A stretch of DNA of 64,000 nt from Pseudomonas sp. JAI120 (lineage in GTDB: Bacteria; Pseudomonadota; Gammaproteobacteria; Pseudomonadales; Pseudomonadaceae), in assembly GCF_014207255.1 (NCBI RefSeq), contig NZ_JACHCZ010000002.1, forward strand, positions 620,001-684,000, in the 5' to 3' direction. Made by a program: the position numbers and the translations under genes. This document shows, in pieces, positions 55,022 to 62,930 of this stretch. Each line of letters opens with the position of its first letter. Position 1 is the stretch's first letter. The notes under the pieces are model-generated. The model worked only from the letters and a program-made list of their open reading frames with translations. It searched no databases and was not told the origin of the DNA.

Positions 55022-55501
55022 CTACTGGTATTCGGCCAACAGCGTGGCCACCGCTGTAAACCTTGCGGGGGCCAGCGTTGCACCCGGCTGCTTGACCGGC
55101 ACGACTTCCAATACCGGCGGTGACGACACGGTTATGTCCAGTGGCGTATTGAGTCGAAACGGCAGGTTATTCTGAAATATCCGAATCCCCAGGTCTGGCG
55201 CACTGGTCTGCAATGCCGCGCCGTCGAATGTCGTAGGTGCCCCGTTGACACTCAACTTCAGCACCCACGGCAGCGTGTCGGCCCCACAACTGATGGTGTA
55301 GCCAACCTCCTGACGGTATCTCACACCATCGACTCGCTTTACGCCGACATCGCCGAAATCGACTTCAATTTTGTTCCCCGCATCGATCGTGCAGGGCGGC
55401 GGTTCATTAAGCGTTCCGCTGAAGGTCAAGTTGGCCGAGGCGCCGCTGCTGAGGGCGATGGAACACAAGGCGAGCAAGGCTCGCCGCTGCCAACAGGTCA
55501 T
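55022..55501 (-). CDS. Type 1-like fimbrial subunit (minor pilin)
   Basis: An ATG at 55501, behind GAGGAA, gives 159 aa with a signal peptide ending near GASA. PPPCTIDAGNKIEVDFGDV and YTISCGA place it in the FimG/F or PapE/K-type adaptor group. It resembles the next upstream gene (shared PPPC, RVDGV.YR, VVPVK), so the two are probably a tandem duplication. Confidence 0.8.
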   Translation of the reverse strand: MTCWQRRALLALCSIALSSGASANLTFSGTLNEPPPCTIDAGNKIEVDFGDVGVKRVDGVRYRQEVGYTISCGADTLPWVLKLSVNGAPTTFDGAALQTSAPDLGIRIFQNNLPFRLNTPLDITVSSPPVLEVVPVKQPGATLAPARFTAVATLLAEYQ

Positions 55502-55514
55502 TGATCGTTCCTCA

Positions 55515-56009
55515 TCACTGGTAATCGACCACGAGGGTAGCGGCGGCATCGAACGCGCCCCCCGTCAGTCTGCTGCCCGCGCGTTTGACAGGCACCGCCT
55601 GCACGACGGGGAAGGTTGGATAGGTAAAGTTCACGGCCGCATTCAGGGGCCAATCCGCGCCATTAACGAACAGTTTCACCCCAAGATCCGGGTTACGGGT
55701 CGAGAGTACGCGACCATCGAACGAAGCCCCGGTGCCCCTGAGCTCAAGCCTCATCGCATTGCTGAAAGGCGCGTCGCAGGTGACGGTATAGGGCACGTCG
55801 CGACGATAGTTGACACCGTCCACCCGCGACGTCAGCAGATCATTGCCAAAGGGCACGTTGAGCGTACTCCCACCATTAATGACGCATGGAGGAGGCGCAA
55901 TGATGACCGCGCGGATGATCAGGCTGGTTTCGGCCAGCGCACCCTGGCTGACGGCCCACAGCAGGCCTCCCCCTATAAGAATGGCCCGCGAGCCGACTGC
56001 CTTCCTCAT
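55515..56009 (-). CDS. Type 1-like fimbrial subunit (minor pilin)
   Basis: An ATG at 56009 with GAGGG 7 bases upstream gives 164 aa; a frame back to 56066 would overlap the upstream gene. The signal peptide ends near GALA-E. The APPPCVINGGSTLNVPFG and YTVTCDA motifs match those of the following subunit. An adaptor role between shaft and tip is likely. Confidence 0.8.
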   Translation of the reverse strand: MRKAVGSRAILIGGGLLWAVSQGALAETSLIIRAVIIAPPPCVINGGSTLNVPFGNDLLTSRVDGVNYRRDVPYTVTCDAPFSNAMRLELRGTGASFDGRVLSTRNPDLGVKLFVNGADWPLNAAVNFTYPTFPVVQAVPVKRAGSRLTGGAFDAAATLVVDYQ

Positions 56010-56019
56010 TAGATTGCCC

Positions 56020-56601
56020 TCACTCATAACTGAGCCTGAAATCCACCACGGCCCGAAATGCCCCACTGGTCAACGGAGCGGAGGTGCGCGTGGGTTGAAC
56101 ATGCCAGGTCTGGAGACTGCTGCCCTCGGTCAAAAACAACGGCTCGCCCCGGGAGCCCAGTTGCACGTCCCGGCCCAGGGCGTCGGTCAAACGCAGCCCC
56201 ATCCCGGTGATGCCTTGCACTTTGACCAGCCGTGGATCATCAGCATCGGCAGGCGCGATAAACGTGACCGACAGCACCGGTTGATGGGCGCTCCATGCCA
56301 GGTTCCCGGTACGCTCACTGCGGATACTGCCGGCGATGCGCTGGCAGTCCTGGAAGCGCAGCTGAAAGGGCCTCGATGGCGCCTGATCGCCAGGTCTTTG
56401 CAACTGGCTGGCCGACACGGCGCCCAGGTCAATCGTTTGATGGCGCGATGTCATCTCCAGGCTGCAAGGCGATTCATGCATGGACCCGTTAACGTTCAAC
56501 CGGCCACGCTGGCCATCGATACCGTCGTCATCCTCGGCGCTCACACGCGCCGCCAAGGCCAATAACACGCAGCCCAGGACTTTCACGTTGTGCGACTTCA
56601 T
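56020..56601 (-). CDS. Type 1-like fimbrial subunit (minor pilin)
   Basis: This 193-aa protein has a signal peptide (VLGCVLLALAARVSA). The mature protein has the pilin Cys pair (SPCSLEM; FQDCQR), DLGAVSASQL and a C-terminal VVDFRLSYE strand. The acidic start EDDDGIDGQRG is unusual. It resembles the subunit at 60004 more than the PPPC group. It follows the chaperone gene by 21 bases. Confidence 0.8.
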   Translation of the reverse strand: MKSHNVKVLGCVLLALAARVSAEDDDGIDGQRGRLNVNGSMHESPCSLEMTSRHQTIDLGAVSASQLQRPGDQAPSRPFQLRFQDCQRIAGSIRSERTGNLAWSAHQPVLSVTFIAPADADDPRLVKVQGITGMGLRLTDALGRDVQLGSRGEPLFLTEGSSLQTWHVQPTRTSAPLTSGAFRAVVDFRLSYE

Positions 56602-56622
56602 GGCGTTCTCCCGCAGCAGACG

Positions 56623-57384
56623 CTACTCATTAGGCGATGAGACTTGCGCGTTCACCGTGCAAGTCTGGCCACTGCAGGTGAACGCCAGGAGCGGGCGTCC
56701 ACCGTAATCGTTCACATAGGCCAGATAGGGGGCCTGGCCAAGTGCCTTGGCCGTTGGCCCCAAAGCCAGCGTGCCCTTGGGCGGGATCATCACCGGTTCA
56801 AAGCCCGCCACGGTTTTGCCGTCTTTGCTGCTGCGCGCGTCCACCAGGGACACGTAGTAAGGCGTGGGGTTATTCACCTGGTAACGGTCGCCTTGCCGGG
56901 TGAGGGTGAGCTTTTCCTGCCAGGGATTAGCCAAGTCCTGCTGGCTGGGCATGATGGCTTGCGGGCGGTAAAACAGTTTGATGCGGGTCTGCAGCGCAAT
57001 TTGCAGGGTGTTGGATTTGTCGCTGCGCGGCGGAATTTCCCTCAGGTTGAAGTAGTAGACGGTCTCGCGATCCTGGGGCAACGATTTGACCGCTGGCAAC
57101 GCCTGGACTTTCACCTGGCTTTGTTTACCGGGCTCCAAGCGTTGAACCGGCGGCAGCACGATAAGGGGCGAGGCGATTTTGTTGCCCTGCTCGTCCTCGA
57201 TCCACCCCTGGGCCAGGTACGGCAACTGGGTGTTGTTATTGGTAATGTTCACGCTGGTGGCATCCTTGCCCCCATCAAAAATCACACGGGTCCGGTCCAG
57301 GCCAACCGCAGCGTCAGCGTTCGGATTGAGGCCCAGAGCCAGCAGTGCGAAGACCAGGAGTGTAGGGCGCGTATTGAGCATCAT
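56623..57384 (-). CDS. Periplasmic fimbrial chaperone, FimC/PapD family
   Basis: The 253-aa protein has a signal peptide ending near ADAA. Two immunoglobulin-like domains are visible with the family's G1-strand/F-strand features: VGLDRTRVIFDGG, Arg in the subunit-binding cleft, YYFNLREIP and NPTPYYVSL. It captures pilins by donor-strand complementation and delivers them to the usher. It overlaps the usher stop by 4 bases. Confidence 0.9.
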   Translation of the reverse strand: MMLNTRPTLLVFALLALGLNPNADAAVGLDRTRVIFDGGKDATSVNITNNNTQLPYLAQGWIEDEQGNKIASPLIVLPPVQRLEPGKQSQVKVQALPAVKSLPQDRETVYYFNLREIPPRSDKSNTLQIALQTRIKLFYRPQAIMPSQQDLANPWQEKLTLTRQGDRYQVNNPTPYYVSLVDARSSKDGKTVAGFEPVMIPPKGTLALGPTAKALGQAPYLAYVNDYGGRPLLAFTCSGQTCTVNAQVSSPNE

Positions 57385-59984
57385 GAGGCGGTGTTCTCCG
57401 TATCGGTGCGCTTCCCGGTCAGCGCTGCTGGCTCGGGTGAGGATTGATCAGTGGCGACACTCTGGCAGCGCAGTTGCAGGGCATCGGTCAAGCTGTCGGC
57501 TGGCAACACCACAGGCAGCGTGAGCAGGCATTGGTCGATGCCTCCCCAACTGACGATCATCTGCTCGCCGGCCTGGATGCCGCTCAGGTAAACGGCGCCG
57601 CCGTCGTTCACAATTCCGGTGTCCTGCTGTTTTATGTTTTTCACCGTCGCGCCGAAGGGCGGTGAACTGCCATCCGGCAGGCGCAGGACTGCCATGGCCT
57701 TTTCACCGGCAATCACGTCCAGCGATCGATAACCAATGGCCCCGTCGGTGAGTGTCAGTTGCGTCACCGACTGAGTGGCCTCGACGTTGCTCGGCAAGCT
57801 CTCCAGGTCAACACTGGCGGCCGTACGCTGGTAGCTGCTGATATCGGAGATCACCGCCTTGCCGAAGACATTGGTGCGGGTCGACACGCCGTAACCCCGC
57901 ACAGGCACGTCGGGTACCCCACCGGTGTCGAGCATCAGGCGGGTCCCGCCGACGGTATTGGTTCGGTGCAGGGCCGCACCGTAGGGCGTGAGCGTGCCGC
58001 CACCGCGAATAGACGCACTGAGGGTTCTGCCATTGCCTTGTTGTGTGCTGGCGCTGAGATCGATATCAGCCTGGTCGCCAATATGGCTCAGATAACCACT
58101 GGCAGAGCGATCGCTGGCACTGAGCTGGTAGCTGTTGCGTTCATCGATGCGGTCACTGTAACGCGTGGAAAAGCTCTCTTTGCCCGAGGTCCTGCTCCCA
58201 TCCAGCGACAGTGTGCCGCTGCGCCCCAATGGCAGGCTGACCGTCAGCGCCATTCCGCTATCCTTGTAGGCGTACTCCTGACTGCGGTACATGTTCAGGG
58301 ACAGGCTCATGTTCCTGACGGAGCCCACATTGAAGTAGCGCGACATCGACAGGTTCCAGCGCTGCGTGTCCGGGCGCCCCCAATACGTCTGTTTGTTGTA
58401 ACTGGCGTAGACCGTCGCCCCAAGGTCACGAAACTGCTTATTGAGCGTCACCGTATACAGTGCCTTGCTGTCGCCGATCGGTTTCCAGCCCTCGATGAAC
58501 TCAACGTTATCGATTTCGCCACGCTCGCCGTTTAACCCGTAATGGCGAGCGTCCAGGTACTCACTCATGCTCAAGTAGTTTTTCTCGGAAAACCGGTAAC
58601 CGGCAAACGTCACCTGGCTGTCGTACTGCTCGAAGTGCTTGGAGTATTGAAGGCGGTAGGATTTGCCCGAGAGCGACTGACCCCACACACTGGCGTGGGA
58701 CTGAGTGACATCCAGCGATACGGCTCCAAGCGCCAACAGGTCACGACCGGCGCCGACAGACAACGCACGGTAGTTGTTATCGGTGATAGCGCCGCCGAAC
58801 AGCGACCAGCCATTGCTGACCCCCCAGGAGAATTCACCGGTGCCGAAAACATTGCCATCGGCGCCGTATTGAAGATCGGAGGGTCGCCCCGCCGCCAGCT
58901 TGTAACGAACCTGGCCAGGGCGCGTCAGGTAGGGAATGCTTGCCGTATCGATCTGGAAGGTGTGTACCGAACCATCCTGCTCTTCCACCCGCACATCCAG
59001 GGTGCCGCTCACGGCGTCATTGAGGTCCTGAATACGATACGGGCCTGCCGCGACCAGCGTTTCATAGAGCACGCGGCCCTTCTGGCTGATAACAACCCTG
59101 GCATTTGTTTTGGCGACCCCTACCACTTCCGGCGCGTAACCACGCAAGTTGGGGGGCAGCTGGCTTGCATCCGAAATGAGAGCGGCGCCGGTATAGCGGA
59201 AGCTGTCAAACAGGTCCGAATACAGGTAGTCCTCTCCCACCGTCAGGCGCGCCTTCAGTGCAGGCACTGCGCGATAGGCGTAGTAACGACTCCACTCCAG
59301 CTGTTGTGGGTCCCCGTACCCGCTGTCGAGGCCTTTTTCGACACGCGCCTGCCAGTCCGCCCTCAGGCGCCAGGCCCCGGCATTCGCCCCCAGGGTACCG
59401 TTACCACTAAGATTGTTTCGGGTGCCGTCATTCTTCTGATAACTGGACTGCACCGTCATGTTGTAATCGACCAGCAGCCCCGGCACGCCCTCATCCCAAC
59501 GGGAAGGTGGATCCCAATTGATGGCGCTGTATTCAAGGTAGGCCTGGGGCACGCTGATGTTCAGCGTGGAGGTGGCCAGGTCGCCACTGACCTCCATGCC
59601 CGGCAAGCTTTCTATATCCAGGCAGTCACTGCCTTTCCACCACTTGAGTTCAGCAGCGCCCGACGCCTTGAGGCCCAACAGGCCCACCAAGGCCGGCGAC
59701 AAACAGGCCTGGCTGCCTTTAGGATCATTATCGGGAGGATAGAAAGCCACTGAGTGCTCGGCAATCGCCTGGTTATTGATCTGCACCCCCATCGAGTAAG
59801 TGCCAGGCAGAATAAAACCGCTGCGCGCGAACCGAGACAAGTCAATATTAGTTCGATCACTCAGATCAAGAACGTCCGTATTAAACTCAATATCCCCGAC
59901 AGCCATCGCAGTGCCCGGCAATAACATCAACCCACTGAAAAAGTTTGAGCGCAGCGTATTTTTGACCTTCGCCGTATTCAACAT
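57381..59984 (-). CDS. Type 1-like outer membrane fimbrial usher, FimD family
   Basis: The 867-aa protein has the classical usher layout: an N-terminal chaperone-binding domain (IEFNTDVLDLSD), a barrel with plug (RVVISQKGRVLYETLVAAGPYRI-type segment, near residue 300) and a C-terminal domain with a Cys pair (DQCLLTLP; LRCQS). It forms the outer membrane secretion platform for the subunits in this operon. Length is normal for the family. It is distinct from the alternate-type usher at 48410. Confidence 0.9.
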   Translation of the reverse strand: MLNTAKVKNTLRSNFFSGLMLLPGTAMAVGDIEFNTDVLDLSDRTNIDLSRFARSGFILPGTYSMGVQINNQAIAEHSVAFYPPDNDPKGSQACLSPALVGLLGLKASGAAELKWWKGSDCLDIESLPGMEVSGDLATSTLNISVPQAYLEYSAINWDPPSRWDEGVPGLLVDYNMTVQSSYQKNDGTRNNLSGNGTLGANAGAWRLRADWQARVEKGLDSGYGDPQQLEWSRYYAYRAVPALKARLTVGEDYLYSDLFDSFRYTGAALISDASQLPPNLRGYAPEVVGVAKTNARVVISQKGRVLYETLVAAGPYRIQDLNDAVSGTLDVRVEEQDGSVHTFQIDTASIPYLTRPGQVRYKLAAGRPSDLQYGADGNVFGTGEFSWGVSNGWSLFGGAITDNNYRALSVGAGRDLLALGAVSLDVTQSHASVWGQSLSGKSYRLQYSKHFEQYDSQVTFAGYRFSEKNYLSMSEYLDARHYGLNGERGEIDNVEFIEGWKPIGDSKALYTVTLNKQFRDLGATVYASYNKQTYWGRPDTQRWNLSMSRYFNVGSVRNMSLSLNMYRSQEYAYKDSGMALTVSLPLGRSGTLSLDGSRTSGKESFSTRYSDRIDERNSYQLSASDRSASGYLSHIGDQADIDLSASTQQGNGRTLSASIRGGGTLTPYGAALHRTNTVGGTRLMLDTGGVPDVPVRGYGVSTRTNVFGKAVISDISSYQRTAASVDLESLPSNVEATQSVTQLTLTDGAIGYRSLDVIAGEKAMAVLRLPDGSSPPFGATVKNIKQQDTGIVNDGGAVYLSGIQAGEQMIVSWGGIDQCLLTLPVVLPADSLTDALQLRCQSVATDQSSPEPAALTGKRTDTENTAS

Positions 59985-60003
59985 GCAAGCAACCCATCAA
60001 AGT

Positions 60004-60564
60004 TCAGAAATATTCCAACTTGAACCGCACTGCGGCACGGTGCGCGCCGGCCACTATGGGCAATCCGTTGCCAACAAAATGAAGCGTGAAGTGAAGCGTC
60101 ATGTCGCCTTCCGACAAGGGATGCGGCGTCATCGGCTGACCGGGAATACTCAATTGGCCAACGGAATCCTCGATATTGAGGGCAACACCTTGTGAGCCAC
60201 CAAATACCGCAAAAGAACGGCCGCCTCTGTCGGTGGGGCCATCAAATGTCACCCGCAGGTGCTGCCAGTCGGGCAGCGTTACTCCAGGGCGCAACGGGTC
60301 GGTGCGACTCAATGTGCAATTGACCAGGCGCAACTGGAAGGATTGGTCCCCTCCCCTGGCGCGTCGCAAAAACCGGCCAATGGGCTCGGGGTCCACATCG
60401 ATGGTTTGATCGACACTGACCAACTCCAGCCCACAGGCCGAGTCAACGACCTCTCCTCCCAGCGTGACGAGCCCATTACCTTGCGCAGGCACCTGGGCAA
60501 CCACCCAAGGGCTGATGAACATCGTCAATGAAGAGGAAATAGCGAGACTTATGAATGTTTTCAC
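60004..60564 (-). CDS. Type 1-like fimbrial subunit (minor pilin)
   Basis: This 186-aa protein has a signal peptide ending near VVAQ. It has VDSACGLE and VNCTLS (pilin Cys pair), a long variable middle and a C-terminal strand AVRFKLEYF. Its place between the major pilin and usher is that of FimI-like subunits, which often end the pilus at its base. It is separated from the major pilin gene by a strong stem-loop. Confidence 0.8.
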   Translation of the reverse strand: MKTFISLAISSSLTMFISPWVVAQVPAQGNGLVTLGGEVVDSACGLELVSVDQTIDVDPEPIGRFLRRARGGDQSFQLRLVNCTLSRTDPLRPGVTLPDWQHLRVTFDGPTDRGGRSFAVFGGSQGVALNIEDSVGQLSIPGQPMTPHPLSEGDMTLHFTLHFVGNGLPIVAGAHRAAVRFKLEYF

Positions 60565-60581
60565 CTATGCCTCCACCAGCC

Positions 60582-60608
60582 TCCCCCGCCACCCTGGGTG
60601 GCGGGGGA
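60582..60608 (-). other. Strong stem-loop behind the major pilin gene
   Basis: A perfect 13-base-pair stem (TCCCCCGCCACCC and its complement, single-base loop) follows the fimA-like stop by 6 bases. On the transcribed strand no T-run follows, so it is likelier to stabilise the pilin mRNA or to attenuate read-through than to be a full terminator. Confidence 0.7.
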
Positions 60609-60614
60609 AAAAGC

Positions 60615-61136
60615 TTACTGATAAGCCAAGGTGAAATTGGTCACCGCGCTGAAATCGCCCGGCACGATGTCGCCCGTAGCAGCGCCTTGCACATAGGCAC
60701 CGAACTCCAGTGTGTTATCACCGGTGGCAATAACCTGCGGTGTGGTAGCCACACCCAACTGAACGGGTTGGCTGCCATGGGTCATCATGATGCCCACATT
60801 GCCCGCGCTACCGACGGTACCCAGCGCACCCGGCACAACGCTGGATGGCGCCCCCGTGAAAGTCGTGGTCACGGTGTTATCGGTGAGGCCGGCCAGATCG
60901 CAGCCTTCGAGCTCAATCAGCAAGCGCCGAGGCTCGGACTTCCCTCCCGCCTGCAACTGATGCTTGGCAATCGCGCCGAGGGGAATGGTTTGATCGACGG
61001 AGTCAGGCTTGATGGAGCAGGCCCCGGAATGGACCGAGCCCACAAACGTGACCGTTCCATCCGCCGCCTGAGCGACAGACATCGACCCTACCAACAACCC
61101 GATGGATAACAGCGCAGTGTTAATTTTAGCGTTCAT
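60615..61136 (-). CDS. Type 1-like major fimbrial pilin, FimA family
   Basis: This 173-aa protein has a signal peptide ending AQA-A. TVTFVGSVHSGACSI and ELEGCDL hold the conserved disulfide, and the C-terminal strand FTLAYQ ends in the penultimate Tyr typical of class I pilins. The length is right for a shaft subunit. It is first in the nine-gene operon 61136-53399 and carries the stem-loop expected for high expression. Confidence 0.85.
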   Translation of the reverse strand: MNAKINTALLSIGLLVGSMSVAQAADGTVTFVGSVHSGACSIKPDSVDQTIPLGAIAKHQLQAGGKSEPRRLLIELEGCDLAGLTDNTVTTTFTGAPSSVVPGALGTVGSAGNVGIMMTHGSQPVQLGVATTPQVIATGDNTLEFGAYVQGAATGDIVPGDFSAVTNFTLAYQ

Positions 61137-61367
61137 GTATAGAGGCTCACATAGTAATAAACGTCATTAAGTCATTCCGCCGCTTTAGCACGCAGAACAT
61201 CCCACTTTTTTCCAATTACTTGCATTGCAACTCAGCTCATTTGAAGCCCGGCAATTATCCAGCGCAGATTTTAGAAGTTAAGTCGGCAGATTCATTTAAT
61301 TACGTAGCCCTGCAACACCAAGACACATAGGAAAATTATGGCAATTTGCCAAAACTTTGAATGTATC

Positions 61368-61441
61368 TGTAAGAATTGGATTACATGGATTTTAAGGAGA
61401 AGGTTTTATGGGTAAATATAACTGTAGGAACAGGATTACAT
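61368..61441. repeat. Two direct copies of a 19-base motif
   Basis: TGTAAGAATTGGATTACAT (61368-61386) and TGTAGGAACAGGATTACAT (61423-61441) match at 15 of 19 positions and start 55 bases apart, close to five helical turns. The first is itself partly palindromic (TGTAA...TTACA). They may be binding sites for a regulator of the fim operon. Confidence 0.45.
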
Positions 61442-61482
61442 CACCTGAAAAACCAGGGCATTTATGTGAAAAGATTAACTAA
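61408..61482 (+). CDS. Candidate 24-aa small protein
   Basis: ATG at 61408 has an excellent ribosome site (AAGGAGA at 61394-61400). The frame encodes MGKYNCRNRITSPEKPGHLC and four more residues, then TAA. A second, longer frame on the same strand (61385-61543, 52 codons) overlaps it but lacks a ribosome site. Both face away from the fim operon. It is unrecognised and could be chance in an A+T-rich stretch. Confidence 0.3.
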   Translation: MGKYNCRNRITSPEKPGHLCEKIN

Positions 61483-61505
61483 TGAGTTGAAGAGTTCGAG
61501 AGGAA

Positions 61506-61536
61506 GCACGCAACCGTTCGACAAGACGGTGCGTGC
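61506..61536 (-). terminator. Hairpin downstream of the Pr6Pr gene
   Basis: The arms GCACGC-A-ACCGT and ACGGT-GCGTGC pair with one bulged base around an 8-base loop. It lies 27 bases after the stop of the leftward Pr6Pr gene and is followed on that strand by TTCCTCT. A weak terminator is likely. Confidence 0.45.
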
Positions 61537-61562
61537 CCAATAGCGCTAAGGAAAGGAGTGAA

Positions 61563-62186
61563 TCAGGCGCGGGGCTTGATGAGCTTATCCAGCCCCACCA
61601 CGGCCAGTGCAACCAGCACAAACCCGGCCAGAATGCCCCCGGCATTCACAAACACCTGTGGATAACCGAGGGTGCCGACATCGATGAACGGGTATTGATA
61701 TTGCCCGAGCAAATCCCCGCGTAGCAGCACATAAGCGAAGTAGATCAGCGGATAAATTACCCACGCACCAACGTGCTTGAGGCGCAGGCTGCCCTTGGGT
61801 ACACACCGGCACCAGTAGATGACAAACAACACCGGCATCACGTCGTGCAGCAATTCGTCGGCGATAAATTGAAAGCCTTCGGGCTGCCACAAGTGCCGCA
61901 GCAACAGGCTGTAGGCCAGGCTCACCACCACGATGCTCACGGCAATGCCACTGCTGACACTGGGCGCGAGAAAAAACCGCCTGGCGGCAGAGTCCCGACG
62001 AATCAGTGCGTAACTGAGCACCACCGCTGCCAGGGTATTGGTCAGCACCGTGAAGAAACTGAAGAAGTTGATCAGCCCGCCCAGCAGGCTGGCGCCGGCT
62101 TCCCAGCGCGAATAGAAAATCAGGTATTGCTGAATCGCCAACCCCACCCAACCGGCCAGCGCCGCTGCCGCCACATACCGCTTCAT
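61563..62186 (-). CDS. Pr6Pr family membrane protein
   Basis: The 207-aa protein has six predicted membrane helices and the family features: YSRWEAGASLLGGLINFFSFFTVLTN near the start, ELLHDVMPVLFVIYW in the middle and WVIYPLIYFAYVLLRG. Pr6Pr proteins have no established function. It follows the VF530 gene by 4 bases and is probably co-transcribed. Confidence 0.85.
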   Translation of the reverse strand: MKRYVAAAALAGWVGLAIQQYLIFYSRWEAGASLLGGLINFFSFFTVLTNTLAAVVLSYALIRRDSAARRFFLAPSVSSGIAVSIVVVSLAYSLLLRHLWQPEGFQFIADELLHDVMPVLFVIYWCRCVPKGSLRLKHVGAWVIYPLIYFAYVLLRGDLLGQYQYPFIDVGTLGYPQVFVNAGGILAGFVLVALAVVGLDKLIKPRA

Positions 62187-62190
62187 GGGA

Positions 62191-62424
62191 TCAATCCAGC
62201 GGGCGTTTGGTGCGCATCAGCTTGACGTACAAGCCTTCGACCTTCTCCCGCGCCCAAGGCGTCTTGCGCAGGAAGGTCAGGCTGGACTTGATACTCGGGT
62301 CACTCTTGAAGCAGCGCACATCAATGCGTTCGGCAAGGCCTTCCCATTCGTAATGTTCCACCAGGGTGGTGAGGACGTGTTGCAGGGTCACGCCGTGGAG
62401 GGGGTCGTTGCTTGTCGCGGTCAT
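62191..62424 (-). CDS. VF530 family small DNA-binding-type protein
   Basis: This 77-aa protein matches the VF530 (DUF2132) family across its length: [51 protein letters not shown]. The fold was solved as a small helical, double-strand DNA-binding-like domain; its role is unknown. It is the first gene of a two-gene unit with Pr6Pr. Confidence 0.85.
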   Translation of the reverse strand: MTATSNDPLHGVTLQHVLTTLVEHYEWEGLAERIDVRCFKSDPSIKSSLTFLRKTPWAREKVEGLYVKLMRTKRPLD

Positions 62425-62930
62425 GCCGGGCCTATGAAAAAGTACTCACGAAGGTGCACACCTTATCACTCCACCCTTACAGGTAAAAAAGTTCCCGCTT
62501 TCGGCGAAAGACAGATGTTAGGTTGTAACCACCCGTCTCAACCCTTATCACCGTCCGCCCCCACCGTCTAAAAAACCCTGAAGTTCCCCCTCCCCCCCTA
62601 TTTGGCAGCGACGATCTGTCACTGTTACCAAATCGGAAATGATGCATCTTGCGATTCGTGCTTTCTCTTGGTGCGCCGGCGCTTTATCCTTGTCGGCAAT
62701 AACCTGAAACGTTTCACTCCCCGGTCGACCCCATTTTGCTGATTATTCCTACCCGTCAAGACAGCGCTGTCTTACACCGATCTGCGCCTGGGAATAAATC
62801 GCCCGCCTGTGGATAACGCTGATATCCCCAGAAAAACGTAATTAACGCTGAACCAAGCCCGTGCCGAATCGTCATCTACAGTGAAGAAACACGGGGATAC
62901 ATAATTCCAACGTAACGGAGAAACACAACT
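62425..62930. other. Divergent intergenic region before gcd, 506 bases
   Basis: No gene was found here. It holds a perfect 12-base palindrome (62705-62716) and a run of pyrimidines (62580-62600). The long untranslated space is in keeping with the known complex control of glucose dehydrogenase. Confidence 0.55.
62705..62716. promoter_or_regulatory. FruR/Cra-like palindrome upstream of gcd
   Basis: TGAAACGTTTCA is a perfect palindrome of the LacI/GalR type and matches the core of FruR (Cra) operators. It is 214 bases ahead of the gcd ATG. PtxS sites in Pseudomonas are similar (TGAAACCGGTTTCA) but have two extra central bases. Confidence 0.45.

Larger units (their letters stand above)
61137..61562. 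other. A+T-rich leader region of the fimbrial operon, 426 bases
   Basis: This contains the promoter region of the leftward fim operon. On the plus strand it holds two copies of a TGTA-N10-TTACAT motif and two small overlapping frames (see separate entries). A hairpin near 61506-61536 lies beyond the Pr6Pr gene. A+T content is well above the window average. Confidence 0.55.

Noticed and set aside
61385..61543. 52-codon frame in the fimbrial leader
   Set aside because: It has no ribosome site and overlaps a shorter frame that has one; it was kept only as a note under that feature.
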